The position numbers and the translations under genes were made by a program. Of a DNA stretch of 64,000 bases, positions 42,188 through 52,489 are shown in pieces. The stretch spans positions 310,001-374,000 of the forward strand of contig CAVSDF010000010.1 of NCBI GenBank assembly GCA_963726715.1, written 5' to 3'. Numbering within the stretch: position 1 is the first letter of the stretch; every line of letters begins with the position of its first letter. This stretch comes from CAVSDF01 sp963726715. GTDB taxonomy: Bacteria; Bacteroidota; Rhodothermia; Rhodothermales; BA12. The notes under the pieces are model-generated. The model was given only the letters and a program-made list of their open reading frames with translations. It ran no database searches and was not told the DNA's origin.

Positions 42188-44878
42188 GTGTCCCCCGCCG
42201 TGCCCCCGCCTCCGCCCCTCCCGCGCCGCCGCGTGCCGCCGCCGCTCCCGGCGCTGCCCGCGTGGGCGCACCCGCCGGGGTACCGCGACGCAGGCGGAGG
42301 CGGTGGAGACGGCACCGCGCCGCGCCGCAAACGCCGTAGACGGTGGCCGTGGGTGCTGCTGCTGATCTTCGTCGGCACGCCACTCATCGCCGCCTTCGCG
42401 GTGATGCTCTACGCCCACGGCCTGCGCACCGAGATCCCCGACATCTACGCGCTCCGCCGCGACGCCACCGCCTCGTCGTCGACCGCCTACACGGCCGATG
42501 GCATCGTCCTCGCGCGCTACCACCACCTGCACCGCCGCTGGGTGCCGCTCGACGCCGTCGCCAAGTCCTTCGTCGATGCGCTCGTCGCCACCGAAGACAA
42601 GCGGTTCTACGAGCACGAGGGCGTCGACTGGGAGCGGTTCGCTGCCTCGATCTACCTGACCGCGCGCGGGCGCACGCAGGGCGGATCGACGCTCACGATG
42701 CAGCTCGCGCGCAACCTCTTCCCCGAGGAGATCGGGACCACGCAGTCGCTGCGGCGCAAGGCCAAGGAGATTCTCACCGCGCAGCGCATCGAGCAGGCCT
42801 ACTCGAAGGCCGAGATCATCGAGATGTACGTCAACACGATGCCGTTCGGGCTGAACGCGTTCGGCGTCGAAGCGGCCTCGCAGGTCTACTTCTCGACGTC
42901 GGCGGCGGACATCGACATCGGGCAAGCGGCCCTCCTCGTGGCGGTTTTGAAGGGCACGACGCGCTACAACCCCGTCCGCAACCCCGGCCTCGCCACCGAG
43001 CGGCGGCGCCTCGTTCTCGAGCGGATGGTGACGGCGGGGACGCTCAGTCCGTCGGCAGCCATCGACATCGGCGCTTCCCCGCTCGAACTCGACCTTCAAA
43101 CCACGCGCCCGAGCGATTCGCCCGCGCCGCACTTCGCCGATTACGTGGCGACGTGGGTGCAGGCGTGGTGCGCGGCGCACGACTGCGACCTCTACACCGG
43201 CGGCCTCCGCATCTACACGACGCTCGACAGCCGCCTGCAAGCGCTCGCCACCGAGACCGTCACCGCGCAGGCCGACGCCCTCGACCGCGTGGCCGGGTAC
43301 GAATGGTCGAGCGCAGGCGCCGGAACGGTCGGGAGCGTCGAGGCGGCGCGTACGAGCCGTCCGTACGCCTACTTCTGGGACCGCTACGGGCGCGTCGTCG
43401 ACGGGTACGTGCGCGAGACGCCGCGCTACCGCAGCGCCGTTGCCGGTGGTGCGAGCGCCGACGGTGCCCTCGCGCGGCTGCGTGGGAATGCCTCCTTCAT
43501 GGACTCGCTGCGCACGGCGCGGATGCGGCTGGAAGTCGGGTTCGTCGCCCTCGAGCCGCAGACGGGCTTCGTGCGCGCGTGGGTCGGCGGGCGGGACCAC
43601 GGCATCGACCAGTACGACCACGTCGCGCAGGCGCGGCGGCAGCCCGGCTCGACCTTCAAGGCCTTCGTCTACACCGCCGCCATCGACTGGGGCCTGCGCC
43701 CCGACGACCCCTTCCGCGACGTCGTGCGCTCGTACAACGACGGCGGCGGGCGGACGTGGACCCCGACGAACTCCGGCGGCGGCGCGAGCGGCGCGACGCT
43801 CACGCTGCGGCAGGCGCTCACGTACTCGAAAAACACCGTCACCGCGCAGATCACCAACAAGATCGGGCCGGGCTACGTCGCCCGCATCGCCCACCGGATG
43901 GGCATCGCCAGCCCGCTCCGCGAGGTGCCGTCGCTCGGCCTCGGCACGAGCGAGGTGACGCTCCTCGAACTCGTCTCGGCCTACGGCACGCTCTCCGACG
44001 GCGGCGTCCACCACGCGCCCATCGTCGTCACCCGCATCGAGGACCGCGACGGACACGTGATCGCCGATTTCGCGCCCGTCGGCGAGCGCGCCATCGGATC
44101 GGGCGTCGCCTACACCGTGCTCGACATGCTGCGCGGCGTCATCGACAAGGGGACGGGCAGCCGCCTGCGCAGCCGCTACGACCTGCGCGGCGACCTGGCC
44201 GGCAAGACCGGCACGACGCAGGAGAACGCCGACGGATGGTTCGTCGCCCTCACGACGCGGATGGCCGTCGGCGCGTGGGTCGGCTTCAACGACCGCCGCG
44301 TCGCGTTCCGGTCGATGGCATGGGGACAGGGCGGCGCGGGTGCGCTCAGCGTCGTCGGCAGCACGCTCTCGCGCATCGAGGCGACCGGTGGCGCCCCGCC
44401 CGATTCGGAGCGCTTCCAGCGGCCGCCCGGTTTCGAGGGCCTCGGCGCGGGGCGCGGCGACGAGTCGGACGATGGCCCGGACGATCCCGAAGACCTCTTC
44501 GGCGGCGCCTTCAACCCCGACCGCGCGCCGACCGAGTCAGAACCTGCGTGGGCGCCGTGGACCGACCCATCGCCCTCGCGCGACCCCGACGCCCGCCCCG
44601 GTGCCCTCGACCCTTCTGATCCGCGGACCGGCGACCCACGATCCAGCACTCCGCGATCTGCCGATCCGCGCACCATGGACCCGCCGCGCCCCTCCGGCGC
44701 CGCCACCCGCCCGCCAACGCCGCGCCCGCCGATCACCGTGCCTCCGGTGGAAATCCCGCCCGCGCCGCCGACCGTCGGCGCGCCCGACCGCCGCCCGGCC
44801 CCGACGCGCACCGCCCCGCGCACCCTCCCCGCCGACACCACGGCCCGCCGCCGCCCGCCCGCCCGCGTCGGCTGGTGA
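42188..44878 (+). CDS. mrcA: Class A penicillin-binding protein 1A (glycosyltransferase/transpeptidase)
   Basis: A bifunctional peptidoglycan synthase of 896 residues. After a Pro-rich cytoplasmic tail and a basic patch (RRKRRRRWPW), one transmembrane helix (about 60-80) leads to the glycosyltransferase domain with LVATEDKRFYEHEGVDWERF, GGSTLTMQLARNLF and the RKAKEILTAQRIE helix. The transpeptidase domain has SxxK in RQPGSTFKAFVY, SxN in TYSKNTVTAQ, and KTG in LAGKTGTTQENADGWF. The last 150 residues are a Pro/Arg/Asp low-complexity tail (DPRTGDPRSSTPRSADPRT), which may bind wall or partners. The GTG at 42188 is the only suitable start. A strong terminator follows. Confidence 0.94.
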   Translation: MSPAVPPPPPLPRRRVPPPLPALPAWAHPPGYRDAGGGGGDGTAPRRKRRRRWPWVLLLIFVGTPLIAAFAVMLYAHGLRTEIPDIYALRRDATASSSTAYTADGIVLARYHHLHRRWVPLDAVAKSFVDALVATEDKRFYEHEGVDWERFAASIYLTARGRTQGGSTLTMQLARNLFPEEIGTTQSLRRKAKEILTAQRIEQAYSKAEIIEMYVNTMPFGLNAFGVEAASQVYFSTSAADIDIGQAALLVAVLKGTTRYNPVRNPGLATERRRLVLERMVTAGTLSPSAAIDIGASPLELDLQTTRPSDSPAPHFADYVATWVQAWCAAHDCDLYTGGLRIYTTLDSRLQALATETVTAQADALDRVAGYEWSSAGAGTVGSVEAARTSRPYAYFWDRYGRVVDGYVRETPRYRSAVAGGASADGALARLRGNASFMDSLRTARMRLEVGFVALEPQTGFVRAWVGGRDHGIDQYDHVAQARRQPGSTFKAFVYTAAIDWGLRPDDPFRDVVRSYNDGGGRTWTPTNSGGGASGATLTLRQALTYSKNTVTAQITNKIGPGYVARIAHRMGIASPLREVPSLGLGTSEVTLLELVSAYGTLSDGGVHHAPIVVTRIEDRDGHVIADFAPVGERAIGSGVAYTVLDMLRGVIDKGTGSRLRSRYDLRGDLAGKTGTTQENADGWFVALTTRMAVGAWVGFNDRRVAFRSMAWGQGGAGALSVVGSTLSRIEATGGAPPDSERFQRPPGFEGLGAGRGDESDDGPDDPEDLFGGAFNPDRAPTESEPAWAPWTDPSPSRDPDARPGALDPSDPRTGDPRSSTPRSADPRTMDPPRPSGAATRPPTPRPPITVPPVEIPPAPPTVGAPDRRPAPTRTAPRTLPADTTARRRPPARVGW

Positions 44879-44896
44879 GCGGTTCGCAGACGTGCG

Positions 44897-44931
44897 AAAA
44901 CCTGCCAGGTCCCCCGACCCGGCAGGTTTTT
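44897..44931 (+). terminator. Rho-independent terminator of the PBP1A gene
   Basis: AAAACCTGCCAGGTC pairs with GACCCGGCAGGTTTTT around a CCCC loop and is followed by TTTTTCGTTG. It begins 18 bp after the stop. Its core is a diverged form of the palindrome at 27815 and 36690. Confidence 0.8.
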
Positions 44932-45178
44932 CGTTGCAGGTGAGGGTGTATTTCACCGCTCCGACCGTCGCGCGGGGCCTTCACGGTCGTCACCGAATCG
45001 TGAGCAAAGCGCTTTGTACGCAGAGTGTTGACAGATCGGAAGCGCTTCCTGAACTGGCGCTTCACTGCGAGGGACGTTCCACAGGCGATCCTTCGTACAG
45101 CGCCGCTCGGCCCGCGATTCCCACTCGCCCCCTCTGCCCTCGTAGCACGACCGGCGGCGCCTCCATCCAACGACCACC
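44932..45178. other. Intergenic region before the zinc-ribbon protein
   Basis: AGTGTTGACAGATC near 45026 contains TTGACA, and AGCGCTTTGTAC / GAAGCGCTT form a weak inverted pair around it. These could be a promoter with an operator for the two small genes downstream, but the evidence is thin. No gene was seen. Confidence 0.3.
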
Positions 45179-45394
45179 ATGCAGTCCCTCTCTCCGTACG
45201 CGCGCCTGCGCCTCCATCTCCTCCTCGCTCTCGGCCTCGTCGCCGCGCGCGGTTTCTGCCACGCCTGCCAGCAGTCTGCCGAATGGACCGACACCGGCGG
45301 CGCCTACCGCTGCCGTCACTGCGGCGCCGACCCGCTCGAACACGCTCCGGCCGAGTCACCCGTCGACCTCGCTCCCTGCGTTCCGTCCGGCTGA
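45179..45394 (+). CDS. Zinc-ribbon miniprotein
   Basis: A 71-residue protein with two CxxC knuckles: C27-H-A-C30 and C45-R-H-C48-G, separated by 14 residues containing a Trp and a Gly-Gly turn. This is the spacing of a rubredoxin-like zinc ribbon. The N-terminus is mildly hydrophobic (LHLLLALGLVAA), so a short membrane association is possible. No family name can be given. It lies 178 bp before the single-domain response regulator on the same strand. The paired knuckles argue that this short frame is real. Confidence 0.55.
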   Translation: MQSLSPYARLRLHLLLALGLVAARGFCHACQQSAEWTDTGGAYRCRHCGADPLEHAPAESPVDLAPCVPSG

Positions 45395-45572
45395 CCGGTT
45401 GGCATCGGCGGTGCGGCGAGATGCCGATGCGAGACGGCATCGTGTTTGCGGAACGTCTCGCACCGGCCGGGGCGTTGACCCGTAGCGCCCACGTCGGTAC
45501 CTTCCGCCGTTCCCCACACGGGCTTCGATGGTCCGCTGCCGCCTGGCACGGCCGTCCCGGCGCCCCCGCGCG

Positions 45573-46285
45573 ATGCACGAATTCACGCCGCCCAGCACCC
45601 TGCCCCGCATCCTCGTCGTGGAAGACCACGACCTGACGCGGCGTATGCAGGTCCGCTTTCTGAGCCGGACCTATTCGGTCGACTTCGCATCGACGGCGGA
45701 GGAGGCGTACCAGATGGCGTTCCAGCGCCCGTACGCGGTGCTCGTGATGGACCTGAACCTGGACGGCCCGATGTCGGGCTACGCGCTCATGCAGCACCTC
45801 CGCGCGACGCCGCGCCACCGCGCGACGCCGATGGTGGCCGTCACCTCGCACCAGCAGCCCGGCGAGCGCGAGTCGCTGCTGCGCGCGGGCTTCGACCTGT
45901 ACCTGAGCAAGCCGTTTCGCTGGCAGTCCTTCGCCGACACGATCCGCGCCGCCGTCGCCCTCGGTGTCGCAGGCGACGGCTACGACGCGCACGGCACCGG
46001 CCCGTCGGCGCCGCCGCCGCCGTCCGGAGCAGGCCCGCACCGCGCTCCCCAGCCCGGCAGCCCCCCGCCGCCTCAGCACGGTGCGGCGCCGAGAGGACCG
46101 CAGGGATCTCCGCAGCAGCCCCCATACGGACGCCCGGACGCCCCGCCGCCTCGCACTGCGCCACCACAGCCCGGCTAAACAGCCCGCCTCCGCAGGGACC
46201 GCCCGGCTACGCCCCGCCCCGCCCGTCGCTGCGTCCCGGCGCCCCCCCCCTGCGCGAACCGTGGCGCCCCCTCGACGGGATGTGA
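45573..46285 (+). CDS. Response regulator receiver protein with Pro-rich tail (probable frameshift near its end)
   Basis: A receiver domain fills residues 10-130: acidic pocket E17/D18, phosphoacceptor D60 (VLVMDLNLDG), T91 (VAVTSH) and K113 (LSKPF). No DNA-binding output domain follows; a Pro/Gln/Gly-rich tail does (for example PQHGAAPRGPQGSPQQPPYG). The first frame stops at 46176-46178. One missing base just before it would continue the same composition as NSPPPQGPPGYAPPRPSLRP...LREPWRPLDGM, ending at 46285, so I extend the gene there. Such proteins pass signals by protein contact. No cognate kinase is adjacent. Confidence 0.75.
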
Positions 46286-46325
46286 CGAGGCGCACCGTCG
46301 GTCGTGCCCGTCCATCCCCACACCC

Positions 46326-46775
46326 TCACAGCCGCCGTTCGAGGCGGAGGCGGTGGTCCTGGTAGGTCGTGTTGAAGTCGGCGCGGGTGAGGCGGTAGCC
46401 GTCGACGAAACCGAGGATGGCCATGCCGGGGTCGCGGTTCGGGAAGGTGTCGTAGGCGAAGACCGCGAAGCCGCGCCGCCTCGCCTCGCCCTCCATCGCC
46501 CGCAGGAGCGCCCGCGCCACGCCGCGCCGCCGGAACGTGTCGAGCACGCCGCCCTTGGCCGAGTAGAACGTCTGCCGGTTCTCGCGGTACCCGATCTTGA
46601 ACCCGCACGCAACGCTGCCGATCGTGGCGACGATCATCGTCAGGTCGTCGCGCTCGAACGTGTTGATGACGCGCTCCTCGCCGAAGATCGTCCGGTTGAG
46701 CGCGCGAATCGTGTCGAGCGCGTCGAGGCCGACAACGTGCAGGGCGAGCGGCGAACTGTGGACGACGGGTTGCAT
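46326..46775 (-). CDS. GNAT-family N-acetyltransferase
   Basis: A 149-residue acetyl-CoA-dependent N-acyltransferase. The central strand GSVACGFKIGYRENRQTFYSA is followed by the acetyl-CoA pyrophosphate loop in GVLDTFRRRGVARALLRAMEGEARRRG (RRxGxA type, about 77-100). FAVFAYDTFPNRDPGMAILGFVDGYRLTR forms the last strands and the usual NxxxxxxLxxxGF-like turn. The substrate is unknown. ATG at 46775. A TACATTGG box lies about 35 bp upstream. Confidence 0.85.
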   Translation of the reverse strand: MQPVVHSSPLALHVVGLDALDTIRALNRTIFGEERVINTFERDDLTMIVATIGSVACGFKIGYRENRQTFYSAKGGVLDTFRRRGVARALLRAMEGEARRRGFAVFAYDTFPNRDPGMAILGFVDGYRLTRADFNTTYQDHRLRLERRL

Positions 46776-46807
46776 GGACCGGCGCGCGGAAGTGGAGGGG
46801 ACCGGCC

Positions 46808-46815
46808 CCAATGTA
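46808..46815 (-). promoter_or_regulatory. Possible TAnnTT-type -7 promoter box of the GNAT gene
   Basis: On the minus strand TACATTGG lies about 33-40 bp before the ATG at 46775, a spacing like that seen before the NamZ and threonine-synthase genes. No clear -33 element is present. Confidence 0.28.
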
Positions 46816-47040
46816 CCATCCGAGTGGCGGGGTGGTGAGATCGTGAGGGTGGAGCCCCACGCGTCCGCCTGCGTGGCGGAGCGGTGCCTCGACTCCCTCC
46901 GCCTGTCGTTGCGAGGCGCAACGCGACGTGTCAATCCGGTCCTCGTGCGCTCGTGACGACGAAAGTGCCACGCTTCGCTCGCACGGACACGTCGGTTTCG
47001 GAGCGCTCGGATGTGGAGTTGAACGGCCCTGCCCTCTGCA

Positions 47041-48072
<1,032 letters not shown>

Positions 48073-48215
48073 CGAGGACGGACGGGATGCGACGCCGCCT
48101 CCACGCCCGCCGCGCCGGCGCCGTTTCCGCGCGTCGCGGTTCTGCCCGTCGTTTCACGGGGGTGCCCGTCGGGGCATCCGGCCACCGTCGTGGTCGTCGA
48201 ACCATCCGGGGGCGT

Positions 48216-48243
48216 AGGGGCACGATATACCGTGCCCCTACCA
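48216..48243. repeat. Perfect hairpin GTAGGGGCACG / CGTGCCCCTAC
   Basis: An 11-bp perfect stem with an ATATAC loop, in the gap between mtnA (starts 48072) and the PorV-like gene (ends 48316). It could end transcripts of the PorV-like gene on the minus strand, but no U-tract follows. The stem sequence belongs to a palindrome class dispersed in many genomes. Confidence 0.55.
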
Positions 48244-48315
48244 GACATCGTCATATCCCCAACGCTCGGCGCGATCCGTCGCCGCGCACCGGTGCCCGTC
48301 ATCCCATCCCCCTCA

Positions 48316-49476
48316 TCAATTCCCGCGCCGTGCGAACCGCGGCTGCTCGAGCGTCAGGCGGGCGGTGATGCGGTGGGTCTGGCCCAGTTCCTGCGTCACG
48401 CCCGCGAAATCGCCGAAGCCGTAGTCGAACTGCACCTGCTTGAGCGTCAGGCCCGCGCCGAGGACGGGCGAGAACGAGATGCCCGACCCGTCGGCGCCCG
48501 GCTCGATGCGCCCGAGGCCCGCTCGAAACGCGACGACGCCCTTGTAGGCGAGTTCGGTCCCGACGCGCGGACTCATCGACACGCGGCCCGCGTTGAAGGC
48601 GTACGCCCGGCGGTTGTCGAAGGCGAGATCGAGGTCGGCGCCGAGCGTGGCCGTCGCGCCGCCGCCGAGCGGGAGGTCGTAGCCCGCGCCGAGGCGCGCG
48701 AGGGGCGGGACGACGTAGGTGCCACCCGCCGGCAGATCCTGCCCGAAGGTCTCGGCGAACGAGTAGGCCTCGCCGGTCTCGGGGTTCGTCTGCCCGTTGA
48801 CGTTGAAGGCGTCGGGGTTGACGCTCCACGTCTGGTACTGCCCGGCCACGTCCTGAAGGTTCGCGCCGAGCCGGACGCGCCCGACCTTGTACTGCGCGCC
48901 GACGTCGAACGAGAAGCCCCACGCGTCGGCGAAGTCGCCGATGGTGCGGCGGATGGCCTTGCCGGTCACGCCGACCGAGAGCGGCCCGCGCACCTGCCGG
49001 GCGTAGCTGGCGAAGAAGGCCCAGTCGGCGGCGGAGAAGGTCGAGATGAACGAGTCGTAGTTGTCCTTCGGCTGGTCGCGCTCGGCATCCCACGCGTCGA
49101 GCGTGTTCTTGATGTCGTTGACGCCGCTGCGGAAGACCGAGAGGCCGAGCGTCGAGCGCCCGGAGACCGGAAAGGCGGCGCTCGCGTAGTCGAACGAGAC
49201 GACGCCCCCGAAGCGCTCGGCGTGGAGGGCGCCGATCTGCGGATAGGTGAGCGCCGACAGACCCGCCGGATTCCAGTAGCCCGCCGACACATCATTCGCG
49301 AGCGCGACGGCGGCGCCCATCCCGAGCGCCTGCCCGCCGACCCCGCCGGAGAGGAAGTCGGCGCCGTACTTGGCGAGCTTCTGCGCGTGCGCGGCGGGCG
49401 CCACGAGGGCACCCCCAAACGGCAGGGCGACGAGGAGCGGGAGGACGAGGAAGGGACGCAGGGACACGGACCGCAT
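48316..49476 (-). CDS. PorV/PorQ-family outer-membrane protein
   Basis: A 386-residue outer-membrane beta-barrel of the FadL-like PorV/PorQ group. The signal peptide ends APAAHAQK (about 33), followed by the diagnostic opening KYGADFLSGGVGGQALGMGA and the AVALANDVSAGYWNPAGLSAL motif shared by PorV, PorQ and UPF0164 proteins. The barrel continues with alternating strands, such as FGGVVSFDYASAAFPVSGRS and LGANLQDVAGQYQTW, to the last strand GQTHRITARLTLE. PorV shuttles type IX secretion substrates to the sortase, and PorQ-like relatives exist without a proven role. Which of these applies is open because no other por gene is here. Confidence 0.87.
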   Translation of the reverse strand: MRSVSLRPFLVLPLLVALPFGGALVAPAAHAQKLAKYGADFLSGGVGGQALGMGAAVALANDVSAGYWNPAGLSALTYPQIGALHAERFGGVVSFDYASAAFPVSGRSTLGLSVFRSGVNDIKNTLDAWDAERDQPKDNYDSFISTFSAADWAFFASYARQVRGPLSVGVTGKAIRRTIGDFADAWGFSFDVGAQYKVGRVRLGANLQDVAGQYQTWSVNPDAFNVNGQTNPETGEAYSFAETFGQDLPAGGTYVVPPLARLGAGYDLPLGGGATATLGADLDLAFDNRRAYAFNAGRVSMSPRVGTELAYKGVVAFRAGLGRIEPGADGSGISFSPVLGAGLTLKQVQFDYGFGDFAGVTQELGQTHRITARLTLEQPRFARRGN

Positions 49477-49766
49477 GGACAAAACCGACACTGAGAGGGG
49501 GCGGGGAAACGCTGGAAAATCCGACACTTGCACGGGCGGCGCAAGGGAAGAAGGAACGTATCGGAAGGGCAGCGGCGTCTCGGGCGGTGGGTCTCGTGAG
49601 AAGATACGGCGCCAGCGGAGCGGGCACCTACCGCGCCGCGTTGCGCCGTCGGTACCGGACGCCTGTACGGGCCGTCTGCGCTGCCGATTCGGGCATTCTA
49701 CCGAACCCCGAAGGGGACACATCGGCGATGCGACTCGGCCTCTTTCCACCTGCTTTTTCCTTCCCG

Positions 49767-51001
49767 ATGCTCCTCCGCGACGCCCTGCCCCCTGCCCGCC
49801 CGACCGGCCACCTCGTGCTCAAGGACGAGGCCGAACGCGGCCTCGCGGGCGGCTATCCGTGGGCCTTCGCCGGGCAGATCGGGCGCGTCGAGGGCACGCC
49901 CGCGACCGGCGATGCGGTGACGATCGGCTCGGCGTCGGGGCAGGCGCTCGGCACCGGGCTGTACCACGGCGAGGCCGGTGTCGCATTCCGCCTCGTCACT
50001 CGCGAGATGGGCGCGACGCTCGACGACGCCTTCTGGCACCGCCGCCTCGCTACGGCGCTGGCACTCCGCGAGACGTTCTTCGCCGAGGCGATGGAGCGCG
50101 GCGACACGCGCCACTACCGCCTCGCCTTCGGGGAGGCCGATGGCCTGCCCGGCACGACCATCGACCGGTACGAAGACGTGGTGACCCTCACGACGCTCGC
50201 CGCCGGCATGGACCGCCGCACGCCCGTTCTCGTCGATGCCCTCCGCGACCTCGTCGGCCCGTCGGCCATCGTCGCGCGCAACGACACGGCGCTGCGCCGC
50301 AAGGACGGGCTCGACGAGACGAAGGGCGTCATCGACGGCACGTACGGCGGGCCGGTCGAGATTTCCGAAGACGGTGTCCGCTGCGAGGTCGATGTGATGG
50401 GCGGCCTCAAGACCGGCTTCTTCCTCGACCAGCGCCTCAACCGCTCGGTCGTCGGGCGGATGGCGCGCGGGCGGCGCGTGCTCGACGCCTTCTGCGCCGA
50501 CGGCGGCTTCGGCCTCCACGCGGCCAGGGGCGGCGCGGCGAGCGTCCGCTTCCTCGACAGCAGCGCGAGCGCCCTCGCCCGCGTGCGCGCCAACGCCGAG
50601 CGCTCCGGTCTGGGCGACGTGCCCATCGAGACCGAACGCGCCGACGCGCTCGAACGCTTGGCGAGATGGTGACGGAGAAGCAGCGCTACGACCTCGTCGT
50701 CCTCGACCCGCCCGCGTTTGCGCGCACCAAGCACCACCACGACGCCGCCGTCCGCGCCTACCAGCGCGTCAACATCTCGGGGATGCGCCTGCTCGACGAC
50801 GGCGGCCTGCTCGCGACGGCCTCGTGCTCGCAGCCGATCTCCCCCGACGACTTCACCAAGATGGTCCGCTACGCCGCGCGCCGCGCCGGGGTGCGCCTGA
50901 CGCTCCTCCACCGCGCCGGCCAGCCGCCCGACCACCCGGTGCTCGACGCGATGGCCGAGACGGAATACCTCAAGTTTCACCTCTACCGCGTCGAGCGGTG
51001 A
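49767..51001 (+). CDS. rlmI: RlmI-like class I SAM-dependent rRNA methyltransferase (one apparent frameshift)
   Basis: A methyltransferase of the RlmI/PUA family, which makes m5C in 23S rRNA. The N-terminal PUA-like region has HLVLKDEAERGLAGGYPWAF. A central EEHEAD-type domain (FGEADGLPGTTIDRYEDVV) and the Rossmann SAM domain follow, with GFFLDQRLNR, VLDAFCADGGFGLHAA (SAM loop), the VLDPPAFA catalytic segment, and LLATASCSQPISPDDF with the conserved Cys. The frame breaks at about 50657, where adding one G to a GG run joins ALERL to GEMVTEKQRYDLVV. The ATG at 49767 was chosen; an in-frame ATG 39 bp upstream is possible. The stop overlaps the next start as GTGA. Confidence 0.87.
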
Positions 51002-51585
51002 GCGGTGACGCGGCGCTCCCGACCCTCGACACGCCCCGCCTGCGCCTGCGCGCGGTCACGACTGCCGACGCACCGGCACTCTTCGGCCTCTTCTCCGACG
51101 CCGAGACGCTGCGCTACTGGAGCCATACGGCGTTCACGGAGATGGGGGAGGCCGACGCGCTCATCTCTGGCATCGCAGCGCGCGCCGAGGCGGGCGATCT
51201 GCTGAAATGGGGCGTCGAGGTCCGCGCGACGGGCGTGCTCGTCGGGACGGCGACGCTCGCGTCCATCGACCGATCGAACCGGCGCGCCGAAGTCGGCTTC
51301 CTCGTCGGGCGGGCGCACTGGGGCAACGGGTACGGCGGTGAGGCGATGCGGGCGCTGATCGGCCACGCCTTCGGGGGCCCAGACGCTGGCCGATCGGGCG
51401 TGCGCGGAGTCGGACTGCGGCGGCTCGAAGCGGATGTCGATCCGCGCAACGCGGCCTCGCTGCGCGTGCTCGAACGGCTTGGATTTCGGCGCGAAGGGCT
51501 GCTGCGCGAGCGGTGGCGCGTCGGCGGCGGGGTGCAGGATTCGGTGCTGCTGGGGCTGCTCGCGTCGGAGTGGGATGCGGGGTGA
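50998..51585 (+). CDS. GNAT acetyltransferase, RimJ/RimL type
   Basis: A 195-residue N-acetyltransferase of the RimJ/RimL subgroup that commonly acts on ribosomal-protein N-termini or small amines. The pattern is TPRLRLRAVTTADAPALF at the start, EVGFLVGRAHWGNGYGGEAM (acetyl-CoA loop WGxGYxxEA, about 98-117) and LEADVDPRNAASLRVLERLGF (N-x-S/A-S-x-x-x-L/V-E-K/R-x-G-F). A GTG start at 50998 overlaps the methyltransferase stop by four bases, so the pair is translationally coupled. Both may touch ribosome modification; that link is inferred. Confidence 0.9.
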   Translation: MSGDAALPTLDTPRLRLRAVTTADAPALFGLFSDAETLRYWSHTAFTEMGEADALISGIAARAEAGDLLKWGVEVRATGVLVGTATLASIDRSNRRAEVGFLVGRAHWGNGYGGEAMRALIGHAFGGPDAGRSGVRGVGLRRLEADVDPRNAASLRVLERLGFRREGLLRERWRVGGGVQDSVLLGLLASEWDAG

Positions 51586-51694
51586 CAGGTGTGGGCGCTC
51601 AGGCTGCGATCCATCCTGCATCCCCAGAAACGCCGCGCGGCGCCCCATCCCCAGTGGACGGAGCGCCGCGCGGGCGTTGATCGGCTTCCCTGCG

Positions 51695-52382
51695 TCAGCG
51701 GCGCTGGCCGAGGAGGCGGAGGAGGAAGATGAAAAGGTTGATGAAGTCGAGGTAGAGCGTGAGCGCGCCGAGGATGGCGAGGCGACCGGCGTGCGGCGTG
51801 CCCTCAACGTCTTCGGCGAGGTGCTTGAGCTTCTGCGCGTCGTAGGCGGTCAGGCCCACGAAGATGGCGACGCCCGCGAACGAGATGATCCAGTAGAGCA
51901 TCGTCGACTGCATAAACCAGTTGACGACGCTCGCCACGATGAGGCCGATGAGCGCCATGAAGAGCAAGCTCCCCATCAACGTCAGGTCGCGCTTCGTCGT
52001 CATCCCGTACACCGCCATCGCCCGCGAACGTGAGCGCGGCGATGCCGAAGACCGACACGACCGAGGCCGCCGTGTAGACGAGCAGCAGCAGCGAGAGCGT
52101 GACGCCGCTGAGGGCTGAGTACGCGACGAAGAGCACCGCCGCCGAGGCCGTCGAGAGGCGGTTGATCATCGCCGAGAGCGCGACCACGATGCCGATCTGC
52201 GCCACGAAGGCCAGGATCAGCACGAGGCGGTTGCCCGCGATCATCTGGAGCACCACCGGAGTGTTGATGGTGACGAAGGCGACGGCGGCGCTGACGAGCA
52301 GCCCGACGGTCATCCACGCGAACGTGAGCGGGAGAAAGGCCATCCCGCCCGAGCGGGCAGGCGCGTACACGCGAGGTTCCAT
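51695..52382 (-). CDS. Bax inhibitor-1/YccA family membrane protein (one apparent frameshift)
   Basis: A seven-helix membrane protein of about 228 residues in the BI-1 family. It opens with FLPLTFAWMTVGLLVSAAVAF, followed by helices such as IGIVVALSAMINRLSTASA and FVAYSALSGVTLSLLLLVY. In the second part come MTTKRDLTLMGSLLFMALIG, FAGVAIFVGLTAYDAQKLKHL and ALTLYLDFINLFIFLLRLLG, which carry the Asp-containing pH-sensor motifs of YetJ/YccA. The frame breaks near 52020 in a GGG run; with one G removed, TFA joins AMAVYGMTTKRD. Bacterial members are proton-gated calcium leak channels or FtsH modulators; the role here is unknown. Confidence 0.88.
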
Positions 52383-52489
52383 GGAAGAAGAGGTCTGGGG
52401 AGGGAGAAGACGAAACGTCCGGGAGACGGCGCATCGCACGCCGCACGTCGCGTCCGGGATCCATCCGGGCGCTGCACGACGGCGCCGCT

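Noticed and set aside
46860..47000. Possible family B repeat upstream of the GNAT gene (GTTGCGAGGCGCAAC, CACGCTTCGCTCGC)
   Set aside because: The two halves are too diverged and not arranged as an inverted repeat, so I treat it as a remnant only.
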